This document shows, piece by piece, positions 7,780 to 15,373 of a stretch of DNA of 26,529 nt. The DNA comes from CAIZQW01 sp037133395 (GTDB lineage Bacteria; Verrucomicrobiota; Kiritimatiellia; RFP12; UBA1067), in the NCBI GenBank assembly GCA_037133395.1, contig JBAXOG010000062.1, forward strand, positions 1-26,529, read 5' to 3'. The notes below the pieces were generated by a model. That model had not been told where the DNA came from. It did not search any database and saw only the letters and a list, made by a program, of their open reading frames with translations. Both the position numbers and the translations under genes were made by a program. Within the stretch, counting starts at the first letter, position 1; every line of letters starts with the position of its first letter.

Positions 7780-10700
7780 ACTGTTTCCTTTTTTTCCATA
7801 AGCATGTAAATCGTCGGGATGACGATCATTGTAAACGCCGTACTGGCAATCAGGCCAAACACCAAGGCCCATGCAAGTCCGGAGAAGATCGGATCAAGCG
7901 CAATGGGCCATGCGCCCATGAGTGTTGTAATAGCCGTCAGCATGATCGGACGGAACCTTACAGCACCCGACTTCAAAACCGCCTCGTGCAGGCCCATGCC
8001 TGCTGCGCGGCTCTCGCTGATGAATTCCAACAGGACAATACTGTTGCGGATGACAATGCCGCCCAGCGCGATCATGCCGATCATACCCGTCGCCGTGAAA
8101 AAGACTGGCGAGAGATACCCGCCAACCATCGACGACGAAACACCATTCAGCAAATAGAAGCCTGGAGCAATACCGATAATGGTTAGCGGTATTGCGCACA
8201 TCATAATCAGCGATATCCTGAAACTCCGCGTCTGGACAATGAGTAACAGGAGGATACCCATCAAGGCGACCCCAAAAGCAATACCCAGATCACGGAACAC
8301 GCGCAAGGTGATTTCCCACTCGCCTTCACCTGCCCACTCGACCGTGACCCCTGCTGGCAGAGGGTCACGCTTCAACGTGCCAGAAATCGTACTCAGGATG
8401 ATTTCGCCCGGGGCTCGACCAACAGGCTCGGCGGTTACAAACACGACACGCTTCAAATTCTTATGCATGATCGGCGTTTCCTGAGGTGCACGTTCAAACA
8501 GTCCCAGCTCTGCCAGTTCCACCGACCCGCTTGCGCCCCGAATAGAAAGTTGTTTTAACCGTTCAACATTATTCCGGTCTGCATACGCGAGTTGCAGATG
8601 GAGACTCAAAGGCTGGCGTTCATCCGGAATCGACAGATTCCCCAGCGACATACCGCCCAGCGCCATGCCGAGACACCCTGTTATGTCCTGCACACTAATC
8701 TGGTGGGCCGAAGCCTTTTCAGAATCCACACGGAATATCCAACGCTCTGCCGAAGGCTCCTGTAAGAGATCAACCTCCTTGACATGCCTCTTGTCTGTTG
8801 CCGCGAGTCGTGCGCCGAGCCCGTTGGCGGCCTCCAGAAGTTTTTCATAATTCATATCTGGCGAACCGTACACCTCCGCCGTGATCGTCGCGAGCACTGG
8901 AGGCCCTGCTGGGACTTCGACAATATTGACCAATGCCTCATGCGTCTTGGCCATTGTCCCTATTCCATCCCTCAGGCGCAGGGCGATCTCATGGGACGGC
9001 ATCTTGCGTTGCGCCTTGGGCAGAAGATTGATACGCATATCCGCCTGATTCGACTGATTGCGAAGGCTGTAATGCCGGACCAGTCCGTTGAAATCAATCG
9101 GCGAAGCCACGCCGACATAACTTTGCACACTCACAACCTCCCGTTGCCTCATCAGATATCCTTCAAACTCAGCAACCGCGCGCGTCGTCTTTTCTAGCGA
9201 TGTGCCAGGAGGCGTTTTGATAACGAGCTGGAATTCATCACGGTTGTCATACGGGAGCATCTTGAGTGGAACCTTAAACAGCATCAGACCCGTTGACGCG
9301 ACAACCAGGATGCCTACGGTAACCAGAAGAAGGATGGCCCGCCGCCGCGAAAAGAACGGGCGGATCATGGCGGCATAGAGCTTGCTAACCCATACGGGTG
9401 TCACGTCGACGGAACCACCTGTCTCCGTGCTCGCTTTCTTACCAATCAATTTATACGCCATAAAGGGGACGAACGTCAATGCGCAGACAGTTGAGAAGGT
9501 TACGGTCAACGGTACGTTGATCGCCATAGGTGCCATATAAGGACCCATCATGCCCGAAATGAAAAACATGGGGACGAAGGACACAATAATGGCAACGGTC
9601 GACATGATGACGGGCGGCAACACTTCTTGAACAGCATCAAGCGTTGCTTCAAATGGTTTCTTTTTGCCCATGCGGATGTGACGCTGAATGTTGTCCACGT
9701 TGATAATCGGATCATCCACCACTAGGCCCAGACTGAGGATAAGCGCAAAGAGGGTCACGCGATTCAACGTATAGCCAAACAGATAGTTCGTAAACAGTGC
9801 CAGCGCAAAACTGACTGGGACCGAAAAGCCCACCACAAGACTCTCTCGCCATCCCATGGTCAGCGCGATCAACAGCACGACCGTCACAATAGCAAAAAAC
9901 ATTCCCATCACCAGATCATCTACGCGCTGATTAGCAGAGGCCCCTTCATTGCGTGTTATATTCAACGTCACGTCAGCAGGAATAATACTCCCCTTGGCCG
10001 CCTGCGCCTGTGCAATGATTTTCTCCGATAGCGTAACGGCGTTGATCCCTGCTTTTTTACTGAAAGCCAGTGTAACGGCCTGCTGTCCATTGTAGCGCAC
10101 ATAAGATTCCGGAACACGTGGCGCGTCAATCACTGTCGCCACATCGCTCAACCGCACGAGTCGATCCCCTTCCGCTTTGACGATCAGGCGCGCAACCTCC
10201 TCGGCACTCGTAAGCCCGGTGTCGGTCATGACGAGGACTTCCTGTCCAGCTTGAATCTGTTTGCCGACGATGGAGGAGCTATTCTGCCGGCGCACGGCAT
10301 TTTGAATATCGCTCAGACCGAGCTGGCGCGCGGCGAGATTCTCCAAGACAGGTTCAATGCGAATCGCACGGGGATATCCCCCTATTACATCCGTGCGTGA
10401 AATATCTGCAATGCTGTCAAGTCGTGCACCCAGTTCCTCTGCAATCCGACGAAGCTGTGCACCGTCGTATTTTATGCCGGTCAGAGCCATCGTCACAATC
10501 GGGACATCGTTGATGCTAACAGGGATCACCCTCCAACCTGTGACCCCGTCAGGCACCCTGTTCATGTTCTCGCTCATCTTGTCGCGCAGCCGAACCATAG
10601 CCCGGTCACGATCTTCTCCGACATGAAAACGGATGGTGACTCGTGCGCCATCGCGCGCGCTTGCTGAATATACATGCTCGACACCGTCGAGCTGCCACAA

Positions 10701-10913
10701 CAACCGTTCGAGGGGACGCGTGACCAATTCCTCGGTTTCATTTGGCGAATGCCCCGGAAACGCGACCTCCACATCGGCCGTTGGGACGACAATCTGCGGA
10801 TCCTCTTCGCGTGGCGTATAAAACATCGCTAGAACGCCCATGATCATCGCTGTTACGATAAGCATTGCAGAGAAAGGGCCTTTCAAAAAGAACTGCACTA
10901 TTTTCATGACCAT
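7776..10913 (-). CDS. RND-family efflux pump, inner-membrane permease subunit
   Basis: A 1045-residue proton-driven pump of the AcrB/HAE type, twelve membrane segments expected in a 1+5 and 1+5 layout. Signs: N-terminal helix FFLKGPFSAMLIVTAMIMG, porter-domain segments such as TADVEVAFPGHSPNETEELV, and membrane helix 4 with GLVVDDPIINVDN, which carries the Asp-Asp proton-relay pair (DDA is usual; here DDP). Others are the helix-5/6 region PPVIMSTVAIIVSFVPM and the C-terminal GMIGMIALGGIVIRNSIVLLEF. The start is preceded by GGAG about 10 bases upstream and lies 4 bases after the permease stop. The substrate cannot be deduced; partners in the operon (ArsP_1-type permease, sulfur-transfer flavoprotein, ArsR) suggest a thiol-reactive compound or metal(loid) adduct. 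The gene order pump before adaptor is less common than adaptor first. Confidence 0.93.
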   Translation of the reverse strand: MVMKIVQFFLKGPFSAMLIVTAMIMGVLAMFYTPREEDPQIVVPTADVEVAFPGHSPNETEELVTRPLERLLWQLDGVEHVYSASARDGARVTIRFHVGEDRDRAMVRLRDKMSENMNRVPDGVTGWRVIPVSINDVPIVTMALTGIKYDGAQLRRIAEELGARLDSIADISRTDVIGGYPRAIRIEPVLENLAARQLGLSDIQNAVRRQNSSSIVGKQIQAGQEVLVMTDTGLTSAEEVARLIVKAEGDRLVRLSDVATVIDAPRVPESYVRYNGQQAVTLAFSKKAGINAVTLSEKIIAQAQAAKGSIIPADVTLNITRNEGASANQRVDDLVMGMFFAIVTVVLLIALTMGWRESLVVGFSVPVSFALALFTNYLFGYTLNRVTLFALILSLGLVVDDPIINVDNIQRHIRMGKKKPFEATLDAVQEVLPPVIMSTVAIIVSFVPMFFISGMMGPYMAPMAINVPLTVTFSTVCALTFVPFMAYKLIGKKASTETGGSVDVTPVWVSKLYAAMIRPFFSRRRAILLLVTVGILVVASTGLMLFKVPLKMLPYDNRDEFQLVIKTPPGTSLEKTTRAVAEFEGYLMRQREVVSVQSYVGVASPIDFNGLVRHYSLRNQSNQADMRINLLPKAQRKMPSHEIALRLRDGIGTMAKTHEALVNIVEVPAGPPVLATITAEVYGSPDMNYEKLLEAANGLGARLAATDKRHVKEVDLLQEPSAERWIFRVDSEKASAHQISVQDITGCLGMALGGMSLGNLSIPDERQPLSLHLQLAYADRNNVERLKQLSIRGASGSVELAELGLFERAPQETPIMHKNLKRVVFVTAEPVGRAPGEIILSTISGTLKRDPLPAGVTVEWAGEGEWEITLRVFRDLGIAFGVALMGILLLLIVQTRSFRISLIMMCAIPLTIIGIAPGFYLLNGVSSSMVGGYLSPVFFTATGMIGMIALGGIVIRNSIVLLEFISESRAAGMGLHEAVLKSGAVRFRPIMLTAITTLMGAWPIALDPIFSGLAWALVFGLIASTAFTMIVIPTIYMLMEKKETV

Positions 10914-10917
10914 ACGT

Positions 10918-12009
10918 TTAAATCTCCATGTGTTGCGTTGTTTTTTCTTGCAGTGTAAAGAGTCCTGGAATCAAGATGATTAAGAGGATAATGGCTGAAA
11001 CCCATTGCAAGACGGGTACATGGGCTGCTTCGCTGGCCACATGATGATGAAGGATGGGAGCACTCGTAATCACGACCGTAAGAAAACCATCCAGAATGAA
11101 ACCAAACAAAATTGCGACCCCGCTAATGGCGGCAAGATAGGCAAGCGTACCTCTGTGGCCGATTTCGCGCCAGAGCGTGATCACGGCAGCAGAATTGGTC
11201 GCGGGGCCAGCGATCATAAAGACCATAGCCGCACCTGGGGAGACACCTGCCTGAATCAGCAGAGCTGCAATGGGTACGGAGGAGGCCGAACAGACATACA
11301 TCGGAATTCCGATGAGAAGCGCAAGTAGGTACCCCATCGGACCGGGAGGTATGTAGGTAGCAAGAAGTCCTTCCGGAACCAATGCTGACACGAGACCTGC
11401 AACAAGGACACCGGCCAGTAATGGCCGCGCCATATCGCGTGGAAGAACGACAAAACCTTGCCGAAAGGCATACTCCCATGATTCACGCGACCACACAATT
11501 CGTTCCGAAGTCTCATCACCTGTGCATACCCCTTTTTCGCAACAGCACGAATCTGGTACAGGGGGAGCAGGCATAACTGAATCGGTTGACTCATTGAGAC
11601 AGACCCAGTCGGTCAACAGTCCAGCTACAATCCCCGACACAAAGGCTGCAATAATCCGGAGGAACGCAATCACTGGTCCCAGTAACGAATAGGTCAGGAA
11701 GATGCTATCCACACCCGTTTGAGGTGTCGAGGCCAAAAAACTGACAGTCGCGCCTTTACCCGCGCCAGACTTGCGCAAGGCAAAGGCCAAGGGGAGTACG
11801 CCACATGAACAGAGAGGCAACGGCACGCCGATCAGAGCCGCCTTCACAACCTGCCACAGCCCCCTACGTCCAAGATTACGGCTCACCCAAGCAGGGGTGA
11901 AAAAGAGCGAGAGTACGCCTGCTATAGCAAAGCCCAGCAACAGATAGGGCGCCATCATTAAGATGACACCTACTACCGCCAGCGCAATCTCTTGTATTTT
12001 ATCTATCAT
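10918..12009 (-). CDS. ArsP_1-type (SO_0444-like) permease, putative metal/metalloid exporter
   Basis: A 363-residue membrane protein of the permease family that includes ArsP and the SO_0444 putative Cu/Zn efflux transporters. It has about eight membrane segments, and the hallmark segment ALIGVPLPLCSCGVLPLA with a Cys-Ser-Cys pair is followed by FLASTPQTGVDSI. A matching second half has IGIPMYVCSASSVPIAALLI and GPATNSAAVITL. A cytoplasmic loop (about residues 150-170) contains Cys-rich CCCEKGVC, a likely soft-metal site. The start is uncertain: the ATG at 12009 is used here because the membrane helix follows directly, but an in-frame ATG at 12033 (371 residues) is possible. Both starts lie inside a 24-bp repeat unit and neither has a good Shine-Dalgarno site. 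It follows the flavoprotein by about 36 bases and precedes the RND pump by 4. Confidence 0.85.
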   Translation of the reverse strand: MIDKIQEIALAVVGVILMMAPYLLLGFAIAGVLSLFFTPAWVSRNLGRRGLWQVVKAALIGVPLPLCSCGVLPLAFALRKSGAGKGATVSFLASTPQTGVDSIFLTYSLLGPVIAFLRIIAAFVSGIVAGLLTDWVCLNESTDSVMPAPPVPDSCCCEKGVCTGDETSERIVWSRESWEYAFRQGFVVLPRDMARPLLAGVLVAGLVSALVPEGLLATYIPPGPMGYLLALLIGIPMYVCSASSVPIAALLIQAGVSPGAAMVFMIAGPATNSAAVITLWREIGHRGTLAYLAAISGVAILFGFILDGFLTVVITSAPILHHHVASEAAHVPVLQWVSAIILLIILIPGLFTLQEKTTQHMEI

Positions 12010-12042
12010 TCGCGCATTCTCGAATTCCCGCATTCGCGCATT
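12007..12042. repeat. Short tandem repeat at the flavoprotein/permease junction
   Basis: CATTCGCGCATT occurs at 12007-12018 and again at 12031-12042, separated by CTCGAATTCCCG, giving a 24-bp period. It fills the only appreciable gap in the efflux operon and contains both candidate start codons of the permease. It looks like a fragment of a simple intergenic repeat that expanded between two coupled genes. Confidence 0.7.
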
Positions 12043-12045
12043 TCT

Positions 12046-14493
12046 CTAAATGAACAGCGTCGTACCACCCTTGGCCATTTCGACAAAGCTTGCGACGCCC
12101 GCGACATCGTCCACATCGATCAGTTCTTCACGTGTGAGCCCCATCACATTCATGGCCATCTCGCACGCAATGAACTTAACGCCTAAACTTTTTGCCTGTA
12201 CGAGGAGTTCCTGAAGTGTGGGCACCTTCTGCTGGCGCATGACGACCTTCATCATCTCTGTGCCCATGCCCGCCATGTGCATCTTGGAGAGCGCCAGTTT
12301 CTGTGCACCCTTGGGAAGCATCCATCCAAACATCGTGGATAGCAAGGACTTCTTGACGGATGGAGCAGGACGTTTGCGAAGCACACTCAACCCCCAGAAG
12401 GTGAAGAAGATCCCGACCTTCTGTCCTCCTGCAGCCATGCCACACGCAATGATCAACGCCGCCAAGGCCTTGTCGAGGTCATTACTGAACAGAATGATGG
12501 CCCCCTTATCGGATTTGGCTTGCTGAGTTGCAAACGTCTGCCCCGTCTGTTTCCGAATCAACGCGACCAGGTGATGATCTGTCAGCGACTGCGAAAGCAA
12601 TTCGTGTCCGCTCGCAGCTATCCAGCTATTCAAGTCCGACGCAAAGGAGGTCGCCGCCGTCAACTGCAAGGTCTCTCCATTCTCCAAACCGTCAATCTCC
12701 TGTTTCAACCGCACCACAGGACCTGGACACGCCAAGGCACGGACATCCAACATCTTCTTCGGTGTCATCGACAATCCGTCATCGGGTCCAGCTTGCTTCA
12801 TGGCCTCCTGCATAGCCGCATCCTTGACGCTCTTATTTGAACTGGATGCGTTCCCTGCTGGAGCCGGCACCTGCATGTGAAAACTTTTCCACGTCAAATA
12901 TCCGCCGGACAGATTCGCGACCTTGAATCCCTTCTGCTTCAAGATCCGCTCTGCGACATACCCGCGTAATCCTACCTGGCAAGAGACCACATACGTGCTC
13001 TGCTTGTCCAGTTCACTGATATGCATGCGAAGCTGTCCCAGCGGTATGTTCGTCGCACCAGGAATACTGCCCATTTCCACCTCTGCCGGTTCCCGAACGT
13101 CAATTATTTTTGCTGCAGATGGTATGTCATCCGCATGAACAACCGTACTTCTTCCATCTAGGATGTTTGCGGCCATCATGCCCAGAAAATTGACCGGATC
13201 TTTTGCGGAGTTAAAGGGTGGCGCATAAGCAAGTTCCAATTCAGCCAAATCGCGCACCTTCTTTCCGAACTGCATGGCTACGCCAATCACATCGATTCGC
13301 TTGTCGACACCCTTGCTGCCCACGCCCTGCGCGCCCAGAATCGTGCCGTCCAAGCCAAAGAGCAGTTTCAGATGCATCTGCGCGCCGCCGGGATAATACG
13401 ATGCGTTCGAGCCGGGATGCGCATAGATCTTGTGATAATCCATTTTTAACTGCTTCAGTCTACGCTCGGTCAAGCCAATACTCGCCGCACTCAGATTACC
13501 TCCCTTCAAGATTGCAGAGCCAAATGTTCCGCGATAGGTTGAATGGCCGCCTGCCAGATTGTCCGCAACGATGCGTCCCTGTTTGTTGGCCGGCCCAGCC
13601 AGCGGGATCGCCGTAGCCAGGCCCGTGATCGGATCAACAACCTCGATCGCATCGCCCGCAGCATAGATGTCGGGGTTCGAGGTCTGCAACTCCGCGTTCA
13701 CAATGATGTGCTTGCGCGGCCCGACCTGTAACCCTGCGGCTTGCGCCAGTTCGGAGTTGGGTTTCACTCCGACACTCATGATCACAAAGTCAGCGGCCAA
13801 TTCGCGACCATCATCCAGGACAGCTTTCAAATCGCCTGAACGTTTAAACGCTGTAACCTTCCGTCCTAATTCGAGACGGATACCCTGGCTGGTCAACTCC
13901 TGAGCGAGATACGAACTCATCTCTTTGTCAACAGTGGGCAACACCTGATCGACCAGTTCCACGATCGTCACATCCAAGCCGCGCAGGCGCAGATTTTCAG
14001 CCACCTCAAGGCCAATGAAACCGGCTCCGACGACAACAGCTCGTTTCGCGCCAGCATCCACGCGCTTCAGCACAGCATCCATATCCGGGATCGTCCAGAG
14101 ACGAAGGATTGCGGGATCATCCGACCCAGGCAGATTCATCATGATCGGGGAAGAGCCAGGCGCAAGCAGCAACTTATCATACGACTCTGTGTAGGTTTGT
14201 CCATCGTGTGTCCTGACCGTGAGCGCCTTTGAAAGCGTATCAATCGCCGTGACCTCTGAAAGGACGCGCACATCCATGTTAAAGCGAGCCTTCAAGCGTT
14301 CCGGGGTCATGACCAACAGACTGTCGCGTTCAGGAATAACCTGACCCAGATGATACGGTAACCCACAATTCGCATATGACACATAGGGCCCGCGCTCAAG
14401 TAAGACAATCTCGACCTGCTCATCCAGTCTTCTCAAGCGTGCCGCCGCACTCGCTCCAGCCGCAACACCGCCAACAATAACAATCTTACTCAT
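12046..14493 (-). CDS. CoA-disulfide reductase-like flavoprotein fused to rhodanese, TusA and DsrE2 domains
   Basis: An 815-residue four-part protein. Residues about 1-440 are an FAD/NAD(P)H disulfide reductase of the CoADR/Npsr group, with the FAD loop VIVGGVAAGASAAARLRR, the redox cysteine at residue 43 in SYANCGLPY, the second nucleotide loop VVVGAGFIGLEVAE and IYAAGDAIEV. About 455-545 is a rhodanese domain with active-site loop SCQVGLRGY. About 590-660 is a TusA domain with the cysteine motif ALACPGPVVRL. About 670-815 is a DsrE2-type domain with FSNDLDKALAALIIACGMA and a conserved Cys in FIACEMAMNVMG. CoADR-rhodanese fusions reduce polysulfides and CoA persulfides; the TusA and DsrE domains are known sulfur carriers. 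I infer that sulfane sulfur is released and passed along the chain. First gene of the operon, with AAGGAG 5 bases before the ATG. Confidence 0.92.
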   Translation of the reverse strand: MSKIVIVGGVAAGASAAARLRRLDEQVEIVLLERGPYVSYANCGLPYHLGQVIPERDSLLVMTPERLKARFNMDVRVLSEVTAIDTLSKALTVRTHDGQTYTESYDKLLLAPGSSPIMMNLPGSDDPAILRLWTIPDMDAVLKRVDAGAKRAVVVGAGFIGLEVAENLRLRGLDVTIVELVDQVLPTVDKEMSSYLAQELTSQGIRLELGRKVTAFKRSGDLKAVLDDGRELAADFVIMSVGVKPNSELAQAAGLQVGPRKHIIVNAELQTSNPDIYAAGDAIEVVDPITGLATAIPLAGPANKQGRIVADNLAGGHSTYRGTFGSAILKGGNLSAASIGLTERRLKQLKMDYHKIYAHPGSNASYYPGGAQMHLKLLFGLDGTILGAQGVGSKGVDKRIDVIGVAMQFGKKVRDLAELELAYAPPFNSAKDPVNFLGMMAANILDGRSTVVHADDIPSAAKIIDVREPAEVEMGSIPGATNIPLGQLRMHISELDKQSTYVVSCQVGLRGYVAERILKQKGFKVANLSGGYLTWKSFHMQVPAPAGNASSSNKSVKDAAMQEAMKQAGPDDGLSMTPKKMLDVRALACPGPVVRLKQEIDGLENGETLQLTAATSFASDLNSWIAASGHELLSQSLTDHHLVALIRKQTGQTFATQQAKSDKGAIILFSNDLDKALAALIIACGMAAGGQKVGIFFTFWGLSVLRKRPAPSVKKSLLSTMFGWMLPKGAQKLALSKMHMAGMGTEMMKVVMRQQKVPTLQELLVQAKSLGVKFIACEMAMNVMGLTREELIDVDDVAGVASFVEMAKGGTTLFI

Positions 14494-14531
14494 AGTCTCT
14501 CCTTGTCCTAATGTCTCTTAAAATTAATATC

Positions 14532-14559
14532 ATCATATCATAATTTTATAATATGTCAA
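14532..14559 (-). promoter_or_regulatory. Promoter of the flavoprotein/efflux operon with AT-rich operator-like dyad
   Basis: Read on the minus strand: TTGACA (14559-14554), 16-base spacer, TATGAT (14537-14532), start near 14525. Between and overlapping the two boxes lies a 22-bp near-perfect dyad (14534-14555, CATAT-arm to ATATG-arm, two mismatched pairs). This is the usual placement for a repressor of the ArsR family, whose sites are AT-rich dyads across the spacer. The ArsR protein encoded at the end of the operon is the obvious candidate. Confidence 0.7.
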
Positions 14560-14686
14560 TTTCCCGTTATATCTTTTAATCCCAATGTTAGCACCACTCC
14601 ACACATGTTGATTAAAAAACATATCAAATATCTTCCAGTAACACTCCCCCCTAAACCGGACATTATTAGCAAAAACACATCACGTA

Positions 14687-14722
14687 CTATTTTCTCACAC
14701 ATTATAATGTGTGAGAAAATAG
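14687..14722. repeat. 36-bp perfect palindrome in the divergent control region
   Basis: CTATTTTCTCACACATTA (14687-14704) is followed immediately by its exact reverse complement (14705-14722). The centre reads TTATAA inside ATTATAAT, so a TATAAT -10-like hexamer lies on both strands. There is no T-run, so it is not a terminator. It is far longer than chance allows in 320 bases and is probably a large operator, a cruciform or an RNA hairpin in the leader of the rubrerythrin operon. Confidence 0.85.
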
Positions 14723-14732
14723 GAAGTTATTC

Positions 14733-14761
14733 TTGTAATCATTACAGGTTTGTAGTAATTT
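14733..14761 (+). promoter_or_regulatory. PerR-box-like operator within a putative promoter of the rubrerythrin operon
   Basis: TTGTAATCATTACAG (14733-14747) matches the known B. subtilis PerR box TTATAATnATTATAA at 12 of 14 defined positions and is a perfect 6-1-6 dyad in its core. It overlaps a weak -35 (TTGTAA, 14733-14738) that has TAATTT (14756-14761) 17 bases downstream. A PerR-type gene lies in the operon it would control, so autoregulated peroxide induction is a natural reading. Confidence 0.6.
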
Positions 14762-14812
14762 CATTCTCAACCAAGCCAATTAAGGTTAATACCGAACAAA
14801 GAAAGGATTAGA

Positions 14813-15361
14813 ATGAAGAAGTTTATTTGCAGCGTATGTGGTTATGTTCATACAGGCGACACCCCTCCGGCTTTCTGCCCTCAGTGCAAAGTTCCAGCGG
14901 AGAAGTTTTTTGAGAGCAAGGCAACGGAACTGGTCTGGGCGGACGCCCATAAGATAGGTGTCGCAAAAGGCGTGAACGAGGAAATAGTTGAGGGTCTTAG
15001 AGCAAACTTTATGGGTGAATGCACAGAAGTCGGCATGTATCTGGCCATGAGCCGACAGGCTGACCGCGAAGGTTATCCAGAAGTTGCTGAAGCTTACAAG
15101 CGCATCGCTTTTGAAGAAGCTGAACACGCATCGAAGTTTGCAGAGTTGCTTGGTGAAGTTGTTGATCCTTGCACCAAGACGAACCTCGAGAAGCGCGTTC
15201 AGGCTGAACACGGCGCAACAGCCGGCAAGCTGGCCTTAGCCAAGAAGGCGAAGGAGCTTAACTACGACGCGATCCACGACACGGTACATGAGATGTGTAA
15301 AGATGAAGCCCGTCACGGTTCTGCTTTCCAAGGTCTCTTAAACCGCTATTTTTCAAAATAA
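14813..15361 (+). CDS. Reverse rubrerythrin (rubredoxin domain at N-terminus)
   Basis: A 182-residue non-haem diiron peroxidase expected in the cytosol. The N-terminal rubredoxin-like knuckle pair is C6-x2-C9 and C22-x2-C25. A ferritin-like four-helix domain follows, with metal-ligand segments NFMGECTEVGMYLAMS, AFEEAEHASKFAELLG and KDEARHGSAFQGLLNRY. The rubredoxin-first order is that of reverse rubrerythrins, which reduce hydrogen peroxide with electrons from NADH via a rubredoxin-type reductase in anaerobes. AAGAAAGGA precedes the ATG. It heads a cluster with ferritin (12-base gap), perR, a second rubrerythrin and a diheme membrane protein, downstream of the PerR-box-like site. Confidence 0.92.
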   Translation: MKKFICSVCGYVHTGDTPPAFCPQCKVPAEKFFESKATELVWADAHKIGVAKGVNEEIVEGLRANFMGECTEVGMYLAMSRQADREGYPEVAEAYKRIAFEEAEHASKFAELLGEVVDPCTKTNLEKRVQAEHGATAGKLALAKKAKELNYDAIHDTVHEMCKDEARHGSAFQGLLNRYFSK

Positions 15362-15373
15362 AAAGGAGCAACT

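Noticed and set aside
7780..7872. 31-residue extension of the membrane-fusion protein into the pump gene
   Set aside because: The ATGA overlap and the basic residues followed by a membrane helix support the internal start at 7779.
14605..14811. 68-residue plus-strand reading frame in the divergent control region
   Set aside because: It runs through the palindrome, the PerR-box-like site and the promoter, has no ribosome site, and its composition is unlike the neighbouring proteins.
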